64,000 bases of DNA, taken from the NCBI GenBank assembly GCA_026545765.1, contig CM048842.1, positions 22,842,667 through 22,906,666 on the forward strand. Reading direction: 5' to 3'. The position numbers and the translations under genes are program-made. How positions within the stretch are numbered: position 1 is the stretch's first letter; every line of letters starts with the position of its first letter. Shown piece by piece: positions 33,628-44,790 of the stretch. The notes beneath the pieces were generated by a model. It saw only the letters and a list, made by a program, of their open reading frames with translations, had not been told where the DNA came from and searched no databases. Source of the stretch: Plantago major (taxonomy: Eukaryota; Streptophyta; Magnoliopsida; Lamiales; Plantaginaceae).

Positions 33628-34293
33628 ATGCAAGAGAACGACTCGAGAATCATGAACAATGATAGATCCTACGCTGCTCCGGTGATCCGTGGAACAAACA
33701 CTATATCCTTTGATGATAGTGAGATTCCTCCTCCTACGGCAGGAGGTGAGGACATAGATGACCCGGATGTTCCACTGGTGGTTTCTTTAACCATAGCAAC
33801 TGATCAAGTGAATAAGATCCTGGTAGATACAGGGAGTTCCTCGAGCATCATTGCCAAAAGAACAATAGATCAGATGAATCTGGGAAGAATTCGATATGAG
33901 AGAGTCAATACCTCCATATTAGGGTTTGGAGGAGGAACTGTCCGCCCTCTAGGAAGCGTCATGCTTCATGTATTGTTGGGGACACATCCCGCGAGAGTGA
34001 CACAGCTGGTCCGTTTTGTAGTGGTGGATAGAACTTTTGACTACAATGCCATCTTTGGTCGTCCGGGGCTCAATCAATTCCGAGCTATACCTTCCACCCT
34101 CCATAATAGAATGAAGTTTCCAACTCCCTGTGGAATTGGAGAGGAAGTAGGAAACATCCGAGAAGCTTGGGAGTGTTACATCATGTCTACCAGGAAAGCA
34201 TCCGCTCCCGTGTTAGCAGTCTCCTTGACTTCTGATCTGCAGATTATTCTCCCTCCGAAAAAGGAGGATCCCAACTTTGGAATAGGGAGTTAG
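33628..34293 (+). CDS. Gypsy pol: aspartic protease
   Basis: The frame contains LVDTGSSSSIIAK (catalytic D-T-G) at about 33,820-33,860 and FNYNAIFGRPGLN-type sequence (DYNAIFGRPGLNQF) near 34,045, both typical of Tat-like gypsy proteases. It ends at a TAG at 34,291-34,293, but RT follows in the same frame 84 bp later, so the stop is a premature break of a longer polyprotein. Confidence 0.85.
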   Translation: MQENDSRIMNNDRSYAAPVIRGTNTISFDDSEIPPPTAGGEDIDDPDVPLVVSLTIATDQVNKILVDTGSSSSIIAKRTIDQMNLGRIRYERVNTSILGFGGGTVRPLGSVMLHVLLGTHPARVTQLVRFVVVDRTFDYNAIFGRPGLNQFRAIPSTLHNRMKFPTPCGIGEEVGNIREAWECYIMSTRKASAPVLAVSLTSDLQIILPPKKEDPNFGIGS

Positions 34294-34377
34294 AAGGACA
34301 AGTTTCCCAAAACAGCGCGAACTGAGCCTCATGAGACTCTCAAGGATGTTGAACTTGTTGTTGGAAGCCCGGACAAG

Positions 34378-35688
34378 ATGACTAGAATCGGAACGGAGAT
34401 GAATGCGGAAGTGGAAATGAAGCTCATTGCTTGTCTCCGAGACAACAGGGATGTCTTTGCTTGGAGTACTGACGACCTCAAGGGGTTAGATCCGAGGGTC
34501 GCCGTTCACCGTCTGAACATGGACCCCTCGATTAAATATATCCGCCAGAAGAGAAAAGATTTTGGTCTAATCAAGGATGCCATCATATCCGCGGAAGTTG
34601 ACCAGCTCATGAAGGCCGGACACATTGAAGAGGTCCACTATTCCGATTGGGTCTGCAACGTGGTCCTAGTTGAGAAATCACCGGGTAAATGGCGGATGTG
34701 CAATGATTTCACCAGGCTGAATAAGTTTTGCCCAAAGGATCCATACCCTTTGCCACGGATTGACCAATTGGTTGATTCTACGGCCGGATGTGCGTTACTG
34801 AGTTTTATGGACGTGTATCAAGGCTTTTACCAGATTCGGATGGCCAAGGAGGATATTAAGAAAACAACTTTCTTTGCTGCGGGAGGGGTGTATTGCTTTA
34901 AAGTGATGCCCTTCGGATTGAAAAATGCAGGAGCTACTTACCAACGGCTGGTAAATCAAATGTTCAAGGAAGAAATCGGCAAAACCATGGAGGTGTACGT
35001 GGATGACATGCTCGTTAAAAGCAAAACTAAGGAACAACATATAGAGCACTTGAACAAATGCTTTGCTATCCTTAGGAAGTACGGAATGAAACTCAATCCG
35101 GAAAAGTGCACCTTCGGAGTAAAGGGTGGGAAGTTCCTAGGCTACATAGTCACAGAAAGGGGAATAAGTGCAAATCCTGAGAAGATAAAATCCATCCTAG
35201 ACATGCCCCATCCGAAGAACCTCAATGAGGTACAACAGCTTATCGGACGCCTCATGTCCTTAAGTCGTTTTATTTCATGATCCACGGAGAAGAATCTTCC
35301 ATTCTTCAAAATCCTCCGGAAAGGAGAGAACTTTGAGTGGACTGGGGAATGTTCTGAGGCTTTTGAAAACTTGAAAAAGTACCTCCATTCCCCTTCACTG
35401 CTCTCCAAACCCGTAGAAGGAGAACCACTCTACCTCTACCTAGCCGTTACGGAAGAGGCAATGAGTTTCATATTAGTACAGATCCAGGCTAATGATCACA
35501 TGCCAATCTACTATCTTAGTAAAGCCCTTGGTGGGGCGGAGACAAGATACGTAAAGATTGAGAAATTTGCATATGCTTTGGTTTATACCGCAAGGCGGTT
35601 AAAGCCCTATTTCAAATCTCATAAGATAGTGGTCCTAAGTACGGAACCTTTGAAACAGGTCCTTGGAAAGCCCGACCAATCCGGATGA
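34378..35688 (+). pseudogene. Gypsy pol: reverse transcriptase and RT connection
   Basis: The RT blocks are well kept: KSPGKWRMCNDFTRLNK, FMDVYQGFYQIRM, MPFGLKNAGATYQRLVNQMF, the active site EVYVDDMLVK near 34,990-35,015, and FLGYIVTERGI. A TGA at 35,278-35,280 follows RFIS and a TGA at 35,686-35,688 follows PDQSG. In both places related elements normally have Arg, so CGA to TGA change is likely. Sequence typical of the RT-RNase H connection (YYLSKALGGAETRY) lies between. The frame is the same throughout (33,628-36,680). Confidence 0.85.
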
Positions 35689-36057
35689 CTCTCTAAGTGG
35701 GCAATTGAGCTGAGCAAATACGACATTAGCTATCAGGCTCCGACAGCCAAAAAAGCTCAAGTTATTGTTGACTTCCTAGCAGAGTACCCTGAAACGGAGT
35801 GCTTGATTACCAAGCAGATCAAACGTAAGTCAGTTCCGCCAAAGATCAACCCAGATAACCTTGAAGATGCTCAATTCATCAATCAATCTCGGACTACGTC
35901 ATGGGAGGAAACTCGGGTTAACCACATGTTCCTCCTTGATGATATCTCAAATGAATCAAAAACTGATAACTCCGACCAGGATACTCAGAAGGAGGAGGAA
36001 CAAAGGTTAAAAATTCAGGAGCTTATAGAAGATCCCCAAACCAAGGAATAGCCCACC

Positions 36058-36684
36058 GATGTTTGGACATTGGAAGTAGATGGTTCATCCACCGGAAAAG
36101 TGGGAGGCATTGGAATTTATCTTAAAAGCCCTGATGGAGCAGAACTCGACTATGCAATATCTTTGGACTTCAAAGTTACAAACAATGAGGCTGAATATGA
36201 AACACTGGTAGTCGGACTACGTATAGCCAAGTCCCTACAAGTCCGGAAACTCAAAGCTTACACGGATTCACAGTTGGTTGAAGCCCAGTTTTCTGGTGCT
36301 TTCGCCACAAAAGGCCCTTCAATGATCAGGTATCTTGAGCTACTGAAGCAAGAAGTGAGTCTCTTTGAAGAGTTTACCCTGAAAAAATTTGATAGGGAAT
36401 GGAATGAAAGAGCGGACACTCTGGCAAAGTATGCGTCCGCAATAGCTGCTTTGGATACGAGGAGAATCATTCTACTCACAATTAGGAACTCTTTCGTCAT
36501 GAGTCCTACTCCAACCATTATGGTCATTGGAACAAGAAAAAATTGGATGACTGATATCTTTAGTTACCTCAAGGACGGATCATTACCTGATCCGAAGGAG
36601 TCAAGGAGCGTACAGTGCCGAGCAAACAGGTATTTCATACTTGGGGAAGATCTGTATAAGAAATCCTTCGCGGGGCCCATATGA
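36058..36684 (+). CDS. Gypsy pol: RNase H
   Basis: The four acidic active-site positions are visible in order: LEVDGSSTGKVGGIGI (D), NNEAEYETLVVGL (E), AYTDSQLV (D) and ERADTLAKYAS (D). A TAG at about 36,049 precedes it. The frame is lost at ~36,680, where a base appears to be missing at the join to integrase. The length of ~130 residues fits the domain. Confidence 0.8.
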   Translation, partial: DVWTLEVDGSSTGKVGGIGIYLKSPDGAELDYAISLDFKVTNNEAEYETLVVGLRIAKSLQVRKLKAYTDSQLVEAQFSGAFATKGPSMIRYLELLKQEVSLFEEFTLKKFDREWNERADTLAKYASAIAALDTRRIILLTIRNSFVMSPTPTIMVIGTRKNWMTDIFSYLKDGSLPDPKESRSVQCRANRYFILGEDLYKKSFAGPI

Positions 36685-37771
36685 GATGTTTGGATCCACA
36701 AGAAGCGAGGACGGTGCTTGAGGAAATTCACAGCGGAAGCTACGGAAGTCATTCTGGTGGGCGGACTCTCACTCAAAAGATCATCCGACAAGGTTACTAT
36801 TGGCCTACCATTGACAAGGATTCCGCGAGCTTTGCCCGGAATTGTCTTGATTGTCAGTACTATGCCAACGCCCCCCCCCCCCACCGTCTGACACACCCTA
36901 TGATTCTGTCAGTCATAGCATGTCTGTTTGATCAATGGGGCATCGATATTGTCGGACCTTTCCCAAAAGCACTCAACAGAAGAAATTCTTAATTGTAGCT
37001 GTCGAATATTTCACCAAATGGGTAGAAGCGGAAGCAGTGGCCACTATCACGAAAAGCCGTGTGCGGACCTTCATTTGAAAGAACATCATTTGTCGCTTTG
37101 GCTTACCGAGAATTCTTATCTCGGATAATGGTGCTCAATTTTCAGGCAACGGACTCAAGGAATGGTTGGGCTCTTTCAAGATTGAGCAACGCTTCACATC
37201 TGTCGGATATCTACAGGCTAATGGACAAGCTGAATCCACGAACAAAATAATTGTTAAGATCCTGGAGAAGCAACCGAGGACCTCTCAGGATAGTTGGGCG
37301 GATGACCTAGACGGTGTACTCTGGGCTCACCGCACCACAGCACGGACTGCAACTAGGGAGACCCCATTTGCTCTGGTTTATGACACGGAAGCAGTCATAC
37401 CAGCGGAGATTGCAGTCGAAACAATGAGGATCCAAGAATTCCATGATTTCGCCAATCACGAAGCTCGGATCTATGACCTAGATATGCTAGAACAGAAGAG
37501 GACCGAGGCATTGGCTAATAACCATAGATATCAAGCAACTGCAGCCCGGGCCTACAACAAGAATATTCAAGCTAAAGATTTACAGGTCGGAGACCTAGTG
37601 CTCCGCAGAGCTGATATCTTGAGCAATATTGGGAAGCTCAAGCCTAAGTGGGAAGGAACCTACAAGATCGTTGGTGCAAGAGTGAATGGAAGTTATGAAT
37701 TGTAGGATGAGCATGGACACCCACTCAAGCATACTTGGAATGCCAAGAACCATCAAAAGTTCTATGCTTAG
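36681..37771 (+). pseudogene. Gypsy pol: integrase
   Basis: An HHCC zinc-binding region (HSGSYGSHSGG...CLDCQYY) starts the domain. The catalytic core follows with WGIDIVGPFPKA (D), ISDNGAQFSG (D) and YLQANGQAESTNK (E). These lie in different frames: a shift occurs near 36,980, a TGA near 37,075, and a further in-frame TAG at 37,703-37,705 before the family-typical end (KHTWNAKNHQKFYA) at 37,771. A poly-C run at ~36,870 may add to the breakage. All three catalytic residues remain, but the reading frame does not. Confidence 0.85.
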
Positions 37772-39188
37772 GGTTTGTTGCACGGAACTCCATCAGTTGT
37801 TTTAACATTCCGGGTTTAAACCGTTTGTTACGAAAAACTCCGTCAGTTATGTTTTTCTTAACTCTTTTGTCATTGGCCATGCAGCCCACAAGTTGTAATT
37901 GAATTTACGGCAAATCAATACAACTTTCATCTTTCGATTCAAAACGAAATTTGATTATTTACATGGCAAAAAAGATTCTAACAACAATCTTGTTTGTACA
38001 AATAATCAAAAGTACACACAATCTCCTTTGTACGTGCTACAATCCGATATATCTATACGGAATGTACAATATCTACACTACAACGGAAAAGCCTGTCCTA
38101 TTCTCTGAGATATACCATAACTTCACCTAAGGATCTCTCAAGCAAAGGATCCATTAGCACACCAACAACATCAATCCTTCCATAGACAACGAGTAGTGGG
38201 ATGTACCTGTAACACGGACAAATCAAGAATTAGTCTCCGGACATTAAGATTCTTCAAAACATCCATTTGTTTGAATCCAAGACACGGATCTGACACATTG
38301 ATCGTATCATGACCCACCCGCCAGCAGCTCCTCGGATAGGACAAGCTCCTACCGGGTGGATCACACATACGACCGATGGGGTCGTCCGCCGGCTTACTCA
38401 GATCGGAAAATTTTCCAAGATCTACGTTTCCTAACAACAAATCTCGAGCAATCCATCCCTCTAGACCCACGCCACTCTCAAACTCAAAACAATACATGCC
38501 GATTTGAGAGTGGACGGAAGTCTCAAGGGGGAGACTAGTCAAGAAATCGTCTTCCTATTGAAACCACTAGGCTCAAACTGCAAGATCAGTCCGAGCTTGA
38601 GAAAGAAGAAAGAAATTTTCAACAAAATGGAGATTAGAATCAGATTTATGCGATCAATGCAGTGGGGAACTCGGGTATTTATAGATAGGACGAACCAATC
38701 AGCGTCCGCCACGTTAGAAGATTGACGTCGACGATGGGCTTGGGCCATCCGTAAGGGCCAAACGGTATTGGATCGTTTGGGCTTACCCATCTGATCATAT
38801 TGAGCCCATGTTTTTAATTTTCCTATAAAAGAATCCGAGTATTCACTCATCAACAAGTCCGACGAACTTCATTTGCGGAAACACCCGAAGGTTAAGCCTA
38901 TCGAGTAGTCCGAAGATCAGCAAGTTAATAGTTTGTTATCTTAGATCAAATGTCGTTCAAAGTGATCCGAGCTTGCAAGAGTTGTATATTTATGCAGACT
39001 TCTAAAACTACACATATCATGACGGATCAAGGAAGCTTAGAAACTGAACCATTGATATGTCGGGAGAAAGATATTGTATTAACAATACTATTAAAAGCCA
39101 AAAGGAGAATCAATGTATTTAGCATCCGTGCCATCAAAAATCAATATTCCAGTATTACATCATTTCTACGGGGCATACCCCGGACTTC
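37772..39188. other. Non-coding region between gypsy pol and the antisense gene
   Basis: No coding sequence is supported. On the minus strand there is a good CTATAAATAC TATA box (38,684-38,675) with a CCAAT-type box upstream (GATTGG at 38,700-38,695), described separately. Confidence 0.5.
38675..38700 (-). promoter_or_regulatory. Minus-strand TATA plus CCAAT-type signals
   Basis: On the minus strand GATTGG (38,700-38,695) is followed 10 bases later by CTATAAATAC (38,684-38,675). Transcription from here would run leftwards into the 3' end of pol in antisense direction. Promoter activity is inferred only. Confidence 0.35.
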
Positions 39189-42124
39189 TCATTGAGGAGG
39201 GGGCTGGCTTGGGCCGGCGTCATTAGTTCCAGGCGGATTAGTGGAGGACGGATTGGCAGTTAAGGCGTCCGCGCATGACTCAGCAACAACATCAAAGGAA
39301 GCCTTTATGCTCTCGAACAGGTTATAGTCCGCGTCACGGCTAACGATCCGGGAAGGCATGAAGTACCAATTCTTCAAGTAATTTATGTTGTCCTGGAAAG
39401 TCATGAAGCAGACCTTCCCTAGAGCCTCCGGGACACATTTGGGAAGAAAAGGTCCGTCGTTGTTAATCTCAATGTCACCTTCCTCGGTGACCACCTCCGC
39501 GAACTCACATGCTGCCAACCGCTCATCCAGGACGATTTCCACTGGAATCTGCACTCCACTAGCGTCTGCGGACGGATCCAATCCTTCCCTCTTCCAATCA
39601 AAGTTCGGAGGCACCAACCCCTTTGCTTGCAATTGGCCGATGGCGGATGAGAACCCCTCCAGGTGGAGAGCGTCGGCTTTATCCGCCATGAAGAACTTGA
39701 AGGAGTCCGACTTCATAAAATCCTTAACAGCTTCAAGCCGTGCGAACTGGAGATCTTCGAGGAGCGCATCCTTAGACTCCAAGAACGACGTCATTGACTC
39801 ATCAATGAAGTGTTCCTTCCGCTCCATGCCCGACTTTGCCTGCTCCCAGCTAGCCTTCAGCTTGGCGATGAGCGTGTCCTTCTTCTTCAATTGGGCCTCC
39901 ACCCGCTTGACCTTCTCCACCTCCTCCGCCGATGCAGCCAACGCCTTATGAAGATCCTCTTCAATAGTGGCCCGCTCACTGGCCTTCCATTGCATAGCCT
40001 TGATCATGCATCCGAAGTACAAGAAGTCCGCACAGTCAGAAGTTATATTTCTAAAACAAAAGTTCAAACCAAAGAAAGAAAAACACGTGGGAGTCACTTA
40101 CCCTTTGATGTAGCTCGTGGATCTCTCCGATCCGTTCAACCTCAGGGAGTCCGTGACTCCGTTCATACTCTGTGTCAAGGGCCGCTTGGTCGGATAACAA
40201 CAGAAAAGCGGAGAAAAGCTGCCTCTTCGATGCAGGAGCAGCATCCGAGGTCACATTCCTTTTCTTGCCAGAGACGATGGCATCCCGCATCAACACGTCC
40301 CGCGGAGGCGCGGACGCAGCACAACCACCAGGCCCAGAAGTCCTCGGAGCACCTGAGGTTGGTGGTCTCGATGCAGTAGCACTACGGGTAGCAGGACCTT
40401 TGCCCTTGTCGGGCACCTCCAAGATTTGCGGATCTTCACCCGCCTTCTTCTGCCTCTCCTCTTCAGCAGCAAACAGGGCTGCATTTTTAGGGTCCGCCAT
40501 AGGCAAACACACAGAAGTGCTAATAATCTTGGCCCTCTGGCTAGTGGCAAGATCGAGGGCTTGCTGTTCCCTCTGCTGCTTCTTCTTTTCGCGGAGGGTC
40601 GACATTATGTACTCGAACCAGTAAGCTGCGGAAGGAACAAATGATGTCAGAAACGGACCTATAAAAGCTACGAACAGCAGTCATATATAACACTTGAAGA
40701 TAGAAAGAAAACACGAATCCTAAAGAATCCTTATAGAAGTCAGTCTTCCCTCCGACCTCAACGACATCAGTCAGTCCGCACAAGTAAGGCAGCTGCTGAC
40801 AAATCAATCCGTGGAACGGATAAGTTGGTGGATTATTTTTCTTATGGATCTCCGCCACCCACGGAGCCATGTTTTTGGGAAGAGGGCGCCAATCCGGAAT
40901 GCTTTCCCTCAAAAATTTTGTGGGCAACCCCCACTGCTCTCGTCTCCTCGCGGACTCCCCAGGCTTCAACGCCATCCGCACTTAGATGTATTTCTCCCAC
41001 CACTTCGATCCGAGCGAGGAGATGGGATCAGAGATGAAGTTGTATGACTTCCTATTTACAAACGTGTAGAAGAGGGGATTCCCCGGACTAAAGGTTACGT
41101 TAAACAACTGCCGGAAGTTTTCAAAATTTACAGGCTGCCCCTTCTTCGCACAGAGAATTGCGAAGCAAATAAGGTTTCCCAAGGATTTAGGGATAACCTG
41201 GCTCGGACCTATCCTGATGTGATTCAAGATGTGCTTAAACTCGGAGACAATAGGGACCTTCCATCCGCAGGAGAAAGCCGCTTCGTGCACACACATATAT
41301 CCTGCTGGTGGATTGTAGAAGTCGTGCCCGGGCTCCGGAACCATGATTTCGACGGACTCAGGAATTTCCCACTTCCGCCTCCACTCTGGATTGTCCTCAG
41401 GCTTCACCTTAGATGGACATGTGGGAAGCAAACCGTCCACGTTGAGCTCACCGTACAGATCTGCCATTACAACAGCAGACGACGGACGAGGGAATTTAGT
41501 CTGTCTCGCTTGAGCTCCAAGACCAGCAGCAAGGGGCGGATTAGGATGCGCGGGCACTTTAGGATGTAGAACAATCCGGAGATTGTTCCGCCCAGAACGT
41601 CCCTGCGGATGAGCGGTTTGAGAGTCATCCTCCTCTTCCTCTCCTTCTTCCTCCTCCTCTTCTTCAACTTCGTGCTTCCCGGATGTACTTGGATTGGTCG
41701 GACCTATTTCCATCACAACACAGTCCTCCTTGCCAGCCTCGAACATCTCTATATCATCCGTCTCACGACCAGTGTCGCCTTCCTGTTCTATCCGAGGTAC
41801 ACTTCCAACAGCAGGCAAGCCACCACTGCCGATGGTCCGAGATTAGACTCGTACCCTTGTTCTCGCAACATTTCCTTGGTTACTCACCGCATCATCCCGA
41901 GCAGTGGCAGTGCCACGAACCCCATGCCCAGCATCTGAATCTCCGGACGAGACGACCTCCACAGCGTCCGCATTATGTACTTCCGCAGGAAGTCTGTTCT
42001 GCGGAATCTCCAACTCTGGGTGGTCTGACGCGGACGAGGTTACCGTAACAGACCCGGAACCTTGGATTATTCCATCATCATAGTCTTGAACTTCGTGTTG
42101 GTTCTGACTATCGCTCCCGGACAT
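39189..42124 (-). pseudogene. Antisense gene of the gypsy element ('gypsy-type transposon' domain, coiled coil)
   Basis: It is read leftwards from ATG 42,124 (MSGSDSQNQHEVQD) directly after an acceptor CTTGTGCCCTAG. Exon 1 is one frame with two in-frame stops (TAG 41,845-41,843; TAA 40,984-40,982) and continues to about 40,720. It contains an acidic run and then GYMCVHEAAFSCGWKVP, EFKHILNHIRIGPSQ and WWEKYI, the conserved domain annotated in plants as putative gypsy-type transposon. Further exons are 40,625-40,102 (acceptor TTCCGCAG, donor GTAAGTGA) and 40,050-39,189, an Ala/Glu/Lys-rich coiled coil (IEEDLHKALAASAEEVEKVK). Antisense genes of this type are known in Tat-lineage elements; their function is unknown. 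Without the two stops the reading would be nearly complete. Confidence 0.7.
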
Positions 42125-43367
42125 CCTAGGGCACAAGGAAACGGATCAGAAAATGATGTTGTGGTCGTCTGAGAGTTCGTTTATGTATCTTATTAAGTCC
42201 CATTGTCCGAAGAAAACCTACTTTATTGGGTGTTCCTATAGGTCTTTGTCTTTGCCTATTGGCACCTAGCTTGGCACACAAGGTCGTGCCACAAGGCCAT
42301 TCTACGTGCCAATTGGCACTGCTATCTACCCTACAAGGCACGGTAACAAGGATCTCAAGAAGCCTACTGGCACTATAATCTACCATATATGACACATTCA
42401 CAGGGCAAGGTTACAAGTCATATCTACAAACTGGCACCATACTTCAACTACGGAAAGCATGCAATACTAAAGTCTCTAACATTCAACATACGGAACATTA
42501 CTTGGCCAAAAGATATCCTATCTATACATCATGTGAGCATGGAAATTCAGCATATGTACATCTGAAGCAGAAAAATATTCAGTCCGAATTTAAAGAAGAC
42601 AAGATTTCCTTACTTGACAAGGTAACTGGAGAAAAGTGGACGGACGATGAAGCTTTGCTTGCTCTCCGAAAGTGACTTGCCCAGAATCTTAGATTGCTCA
42701 CTGGAAAGTTTTGATCGCTCGGAAGATTGTTATTTGCTCGGATTGCTTAGGATTGCTCTGAATTCAATTTGGCTAAAGTGTTACAATGACAGATCTGGCA
42801 ACTATTTATAGAGGGATAACTGGGGAAGATGAAGCATCGCTTCACTTGGATTTAGACCCCAGCCGTTGATCATTTCAATCCAACGGTTGCATCGGTTCAC
42901 ATTTGGCAAAATTACATAACGCCCCTTTTAATTTATTTTGGAAATTCTCCACTATCTCGGGATCCTCACCCATGGGCTGGACGGATGACTTATTGGGCCT
43001 CTTGGATCACTATTCATCGACCCAGGTGAACCATTTCACATATCCAGCCCAACGGATTACTTCCTACACACTCTTCCACAAGAGACTTCTTCAAATCCTA
43101 AAACCGTACTCAGATCTCGATATATCTCGGATACAAATACCTTTTCCTTCTACAGTCTGCGATTTTTCCTATCCCGGACTGTAGAACGAAGGGGGGGGGG
43201 GGAGATATATTAATTTTCTGAAACACGGATACGGATTTTTAGCATGAAAAGAAGGGATTTTCTCCCTCACATTTAACGATTCGAACACGCTCCTAAACAC
43301 ACTTGTTCCTTTACTCATAGTTCCACAACTATCTTCTACTAAGATACTTGGAAACTAGGGGGACATA
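42125..43367 (-). other. Leader and promoter region of the antisense gene
   Basis: No coding sequence is supported on either strand. On the minus strand it holds the TATA box at 42,811-42,802 and a probable leader intron ending at 42,125. A poly-G run lies at ~43,190-43,202 (plus strand). The gypsy polypurine tract AACTAGGGGGACATA lies just before 43,368. Confidence 0.55.
42802..42811 (-). promoter_or_regulatory. TATA box of the antisense gene
   Basis: CTATAAATAG on the minus strand matches the plant TATA consensus (TATAAATA). It lies ~680 bp upstream of the ATG at 42,124, with an acceptor site just before that ATG, so a spliced leader is likely. Confidence 0.5.
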
Positions 43368-44276
43368 TGTTGATACAGATATATGTCCAATCCGTTAAGG
43401 GCGTCATAGAGCGTGTCAGAGAGCGCATCAAGGCTAAAATAGCCAATTCAGTACTTATCCGACCTTGGCTAGTCCGCCTTAAGGAAAACCTTCCGAGTCA
43501 ATCAGTACGCTCAAGTCAATACACCTTTTCAGCTGGTCCGACCTAGCTAGGTGCACGACTTTCGAACCTGACAAGCGGTCACATGGTCTCACCAAGTACC
43601 ACACACTGTCATTCCTAGGATGCTAAACAGACCGGGCGAGATAAACTCGGACGCCACCTTAACAATAAGACCAAACGTATACACTGGAACCTCAAAGATA
43701 CTTCCGAGCAGCTAGTGTCTGGGACCGTCACTGAGCTACCTAGGAACAGACCAACTCAACAGAGCTCAGATTATTCTAAAAAGGTCTCACACAGACCCAT
43801 CAACGGGAATAGTACTCTGAGGAGCAAAAGGACCAATTTACTCTCCCAGGCCCATCTAATTGTGTTGGACTTTTACATACTATTGGGCCATGGGCCAAGG
43901 GAGCATTGTTGTCCAAATCCTAAACATACACTTGTCAACATCTTATGAACCACTTCATAAGTACATGATAACTATAAATATAGCACAAGGTCCAAGACCT
44001 TAAGGTAAGTCTTAAGTGATAAAGTTTCCAGTATCATAACCTTCCTCATAACTACTACATTTAGAGCTTTCCTCCCTCTCTCTTGAGTAAAGTCTCTTTC
44101 CGGTTTGACATCTAGCAAACCGGGTTACCTATCTAATCCCCCCCCCCCCCCCCACTTAGTCTTTTCAGGTGTTCCTGCTCGGACCAAGTCATCAGGTCGG
44201 ACTTCAAGTTGGAGGCGGACCTTAGATTAGGGACTTGTAGTAGTTTAGTTAGTGTTTGAGGCTCAACCCCTCAACA
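43368..44276 (+). repeat. 3' LTR of the gypsy element (909 bp)
   Basis: It runs from TGTTGATACAG to ACCCCTCAACA and is colinear with 30,686-31,591; ~44 base differences were counted by eye. Confidence 0.95.
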
Positions 44277-44281
44277 CTCTC
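44277..44281. repeat. Target-site duplication CTCTC of the gypsy element (right copy)
   Basis: It directly follows the LTR end at 44,276 and is identical to 30,681-30,685. Confidence 0.9.
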
Positions 44282-44604
44282 TCCTAGATATCTTATGGAG
44301 AAGAACTCTTGGAGTTTGGATACTAGAAGATATTGAAGAAGGAAATGAATTAGAATCCTAATCAAAGAAGGTTTCTACTTGTATTCCAAGAAGGATTCTC
44401 GATGCATGGAAGACTGAGAAGATTTAGGAGAAGAACATGGTGATTCAACCTGATCAAGACTTTCAATCAAGATAGAACTATTGCACTAGTTGGATTAATA
44501 TTCACAACTATAAATACTAGTCGAATAGTTCATAGATTCATAACAAGCTTTTATGTGTTAAATAGATATTCTCTAGCAGCTTGTTTTGCATCTCTTTTAC
44601 TAAG
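44282..44604 (+). repeat. LTR-like fragment, left piece (interrupted by gypsy and MULE insertions)
   Basis: This is non-coding sequence with a plant TATA box ACTATAAATACTAG at ~44,507-44,520. Removing the MULE joins it to 52,183, where GAGAGATCTAACATCGAATTGG resembles the LTR-end/primer-site part of a retrotransposon. The gypsy element split it on the left. Family and exact ends are not resolved. Confidence 0.4.
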
Positions 44605-44790
44605 CAGGAATGTTAAACGCATAACACTTTTTACTAAACGCAGAACACTTTTTAACATATTGCAAAAAGTACCTCAATTAGTATAAATATGAAAATTGGT
44701 CCCATATTTATGTTATATTCCACAAAACCCCACATTTTCACAATTATATAATCGTAAACACATAACAATACAATACGATAACAAAAACTC

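Larger units (their letters stand above)
30686..44276 (+). mobile_element. Complete Ty3/gypsy retrotransposon, 13,591 bp
   Basis: The element is flanked by CTCTC at 30,681-30,685 and 44,277-44,281. It has two 0.9-kb LTRs (TGTTGATAC...CCTCAACA), a primer site TTTGGCGCCGTCTGTGGG directly after the 5' LTR, gag and pol in the order PR-RT-RNase H-IN (gypsy order), an antisense gene on the minus strand between pol and the 3' LTR, and a purine tract AGGGGGA before the 3' LTR. This layout, with an extra antisense gene carrying a 'gypsy-type transposon' domain, is known for plant Tat-lineage elements. Both sense polyproteins are interrupted by stops and frameshifts. Comparing the LTRs base by base by eye I count about 44 differences in ~905 bp (~5%). 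Confidence 0.95.

Noticed and set aside
36865-36885. Poly-C runs at 36,870, 31,460, 44,145 and 17,885 as sequencing errors
   Set aside because: The runs in the LTRs recur at homologous positions in independent copies, so they are real; only the exact lengths are uncertain.
39385-41938. Long plus-strand frames (up to 189 codons) across 39,385-41,938
   Set aside because: They are shadows of the minus-strand antisense gene, whose exons have splice sites and a known domain.
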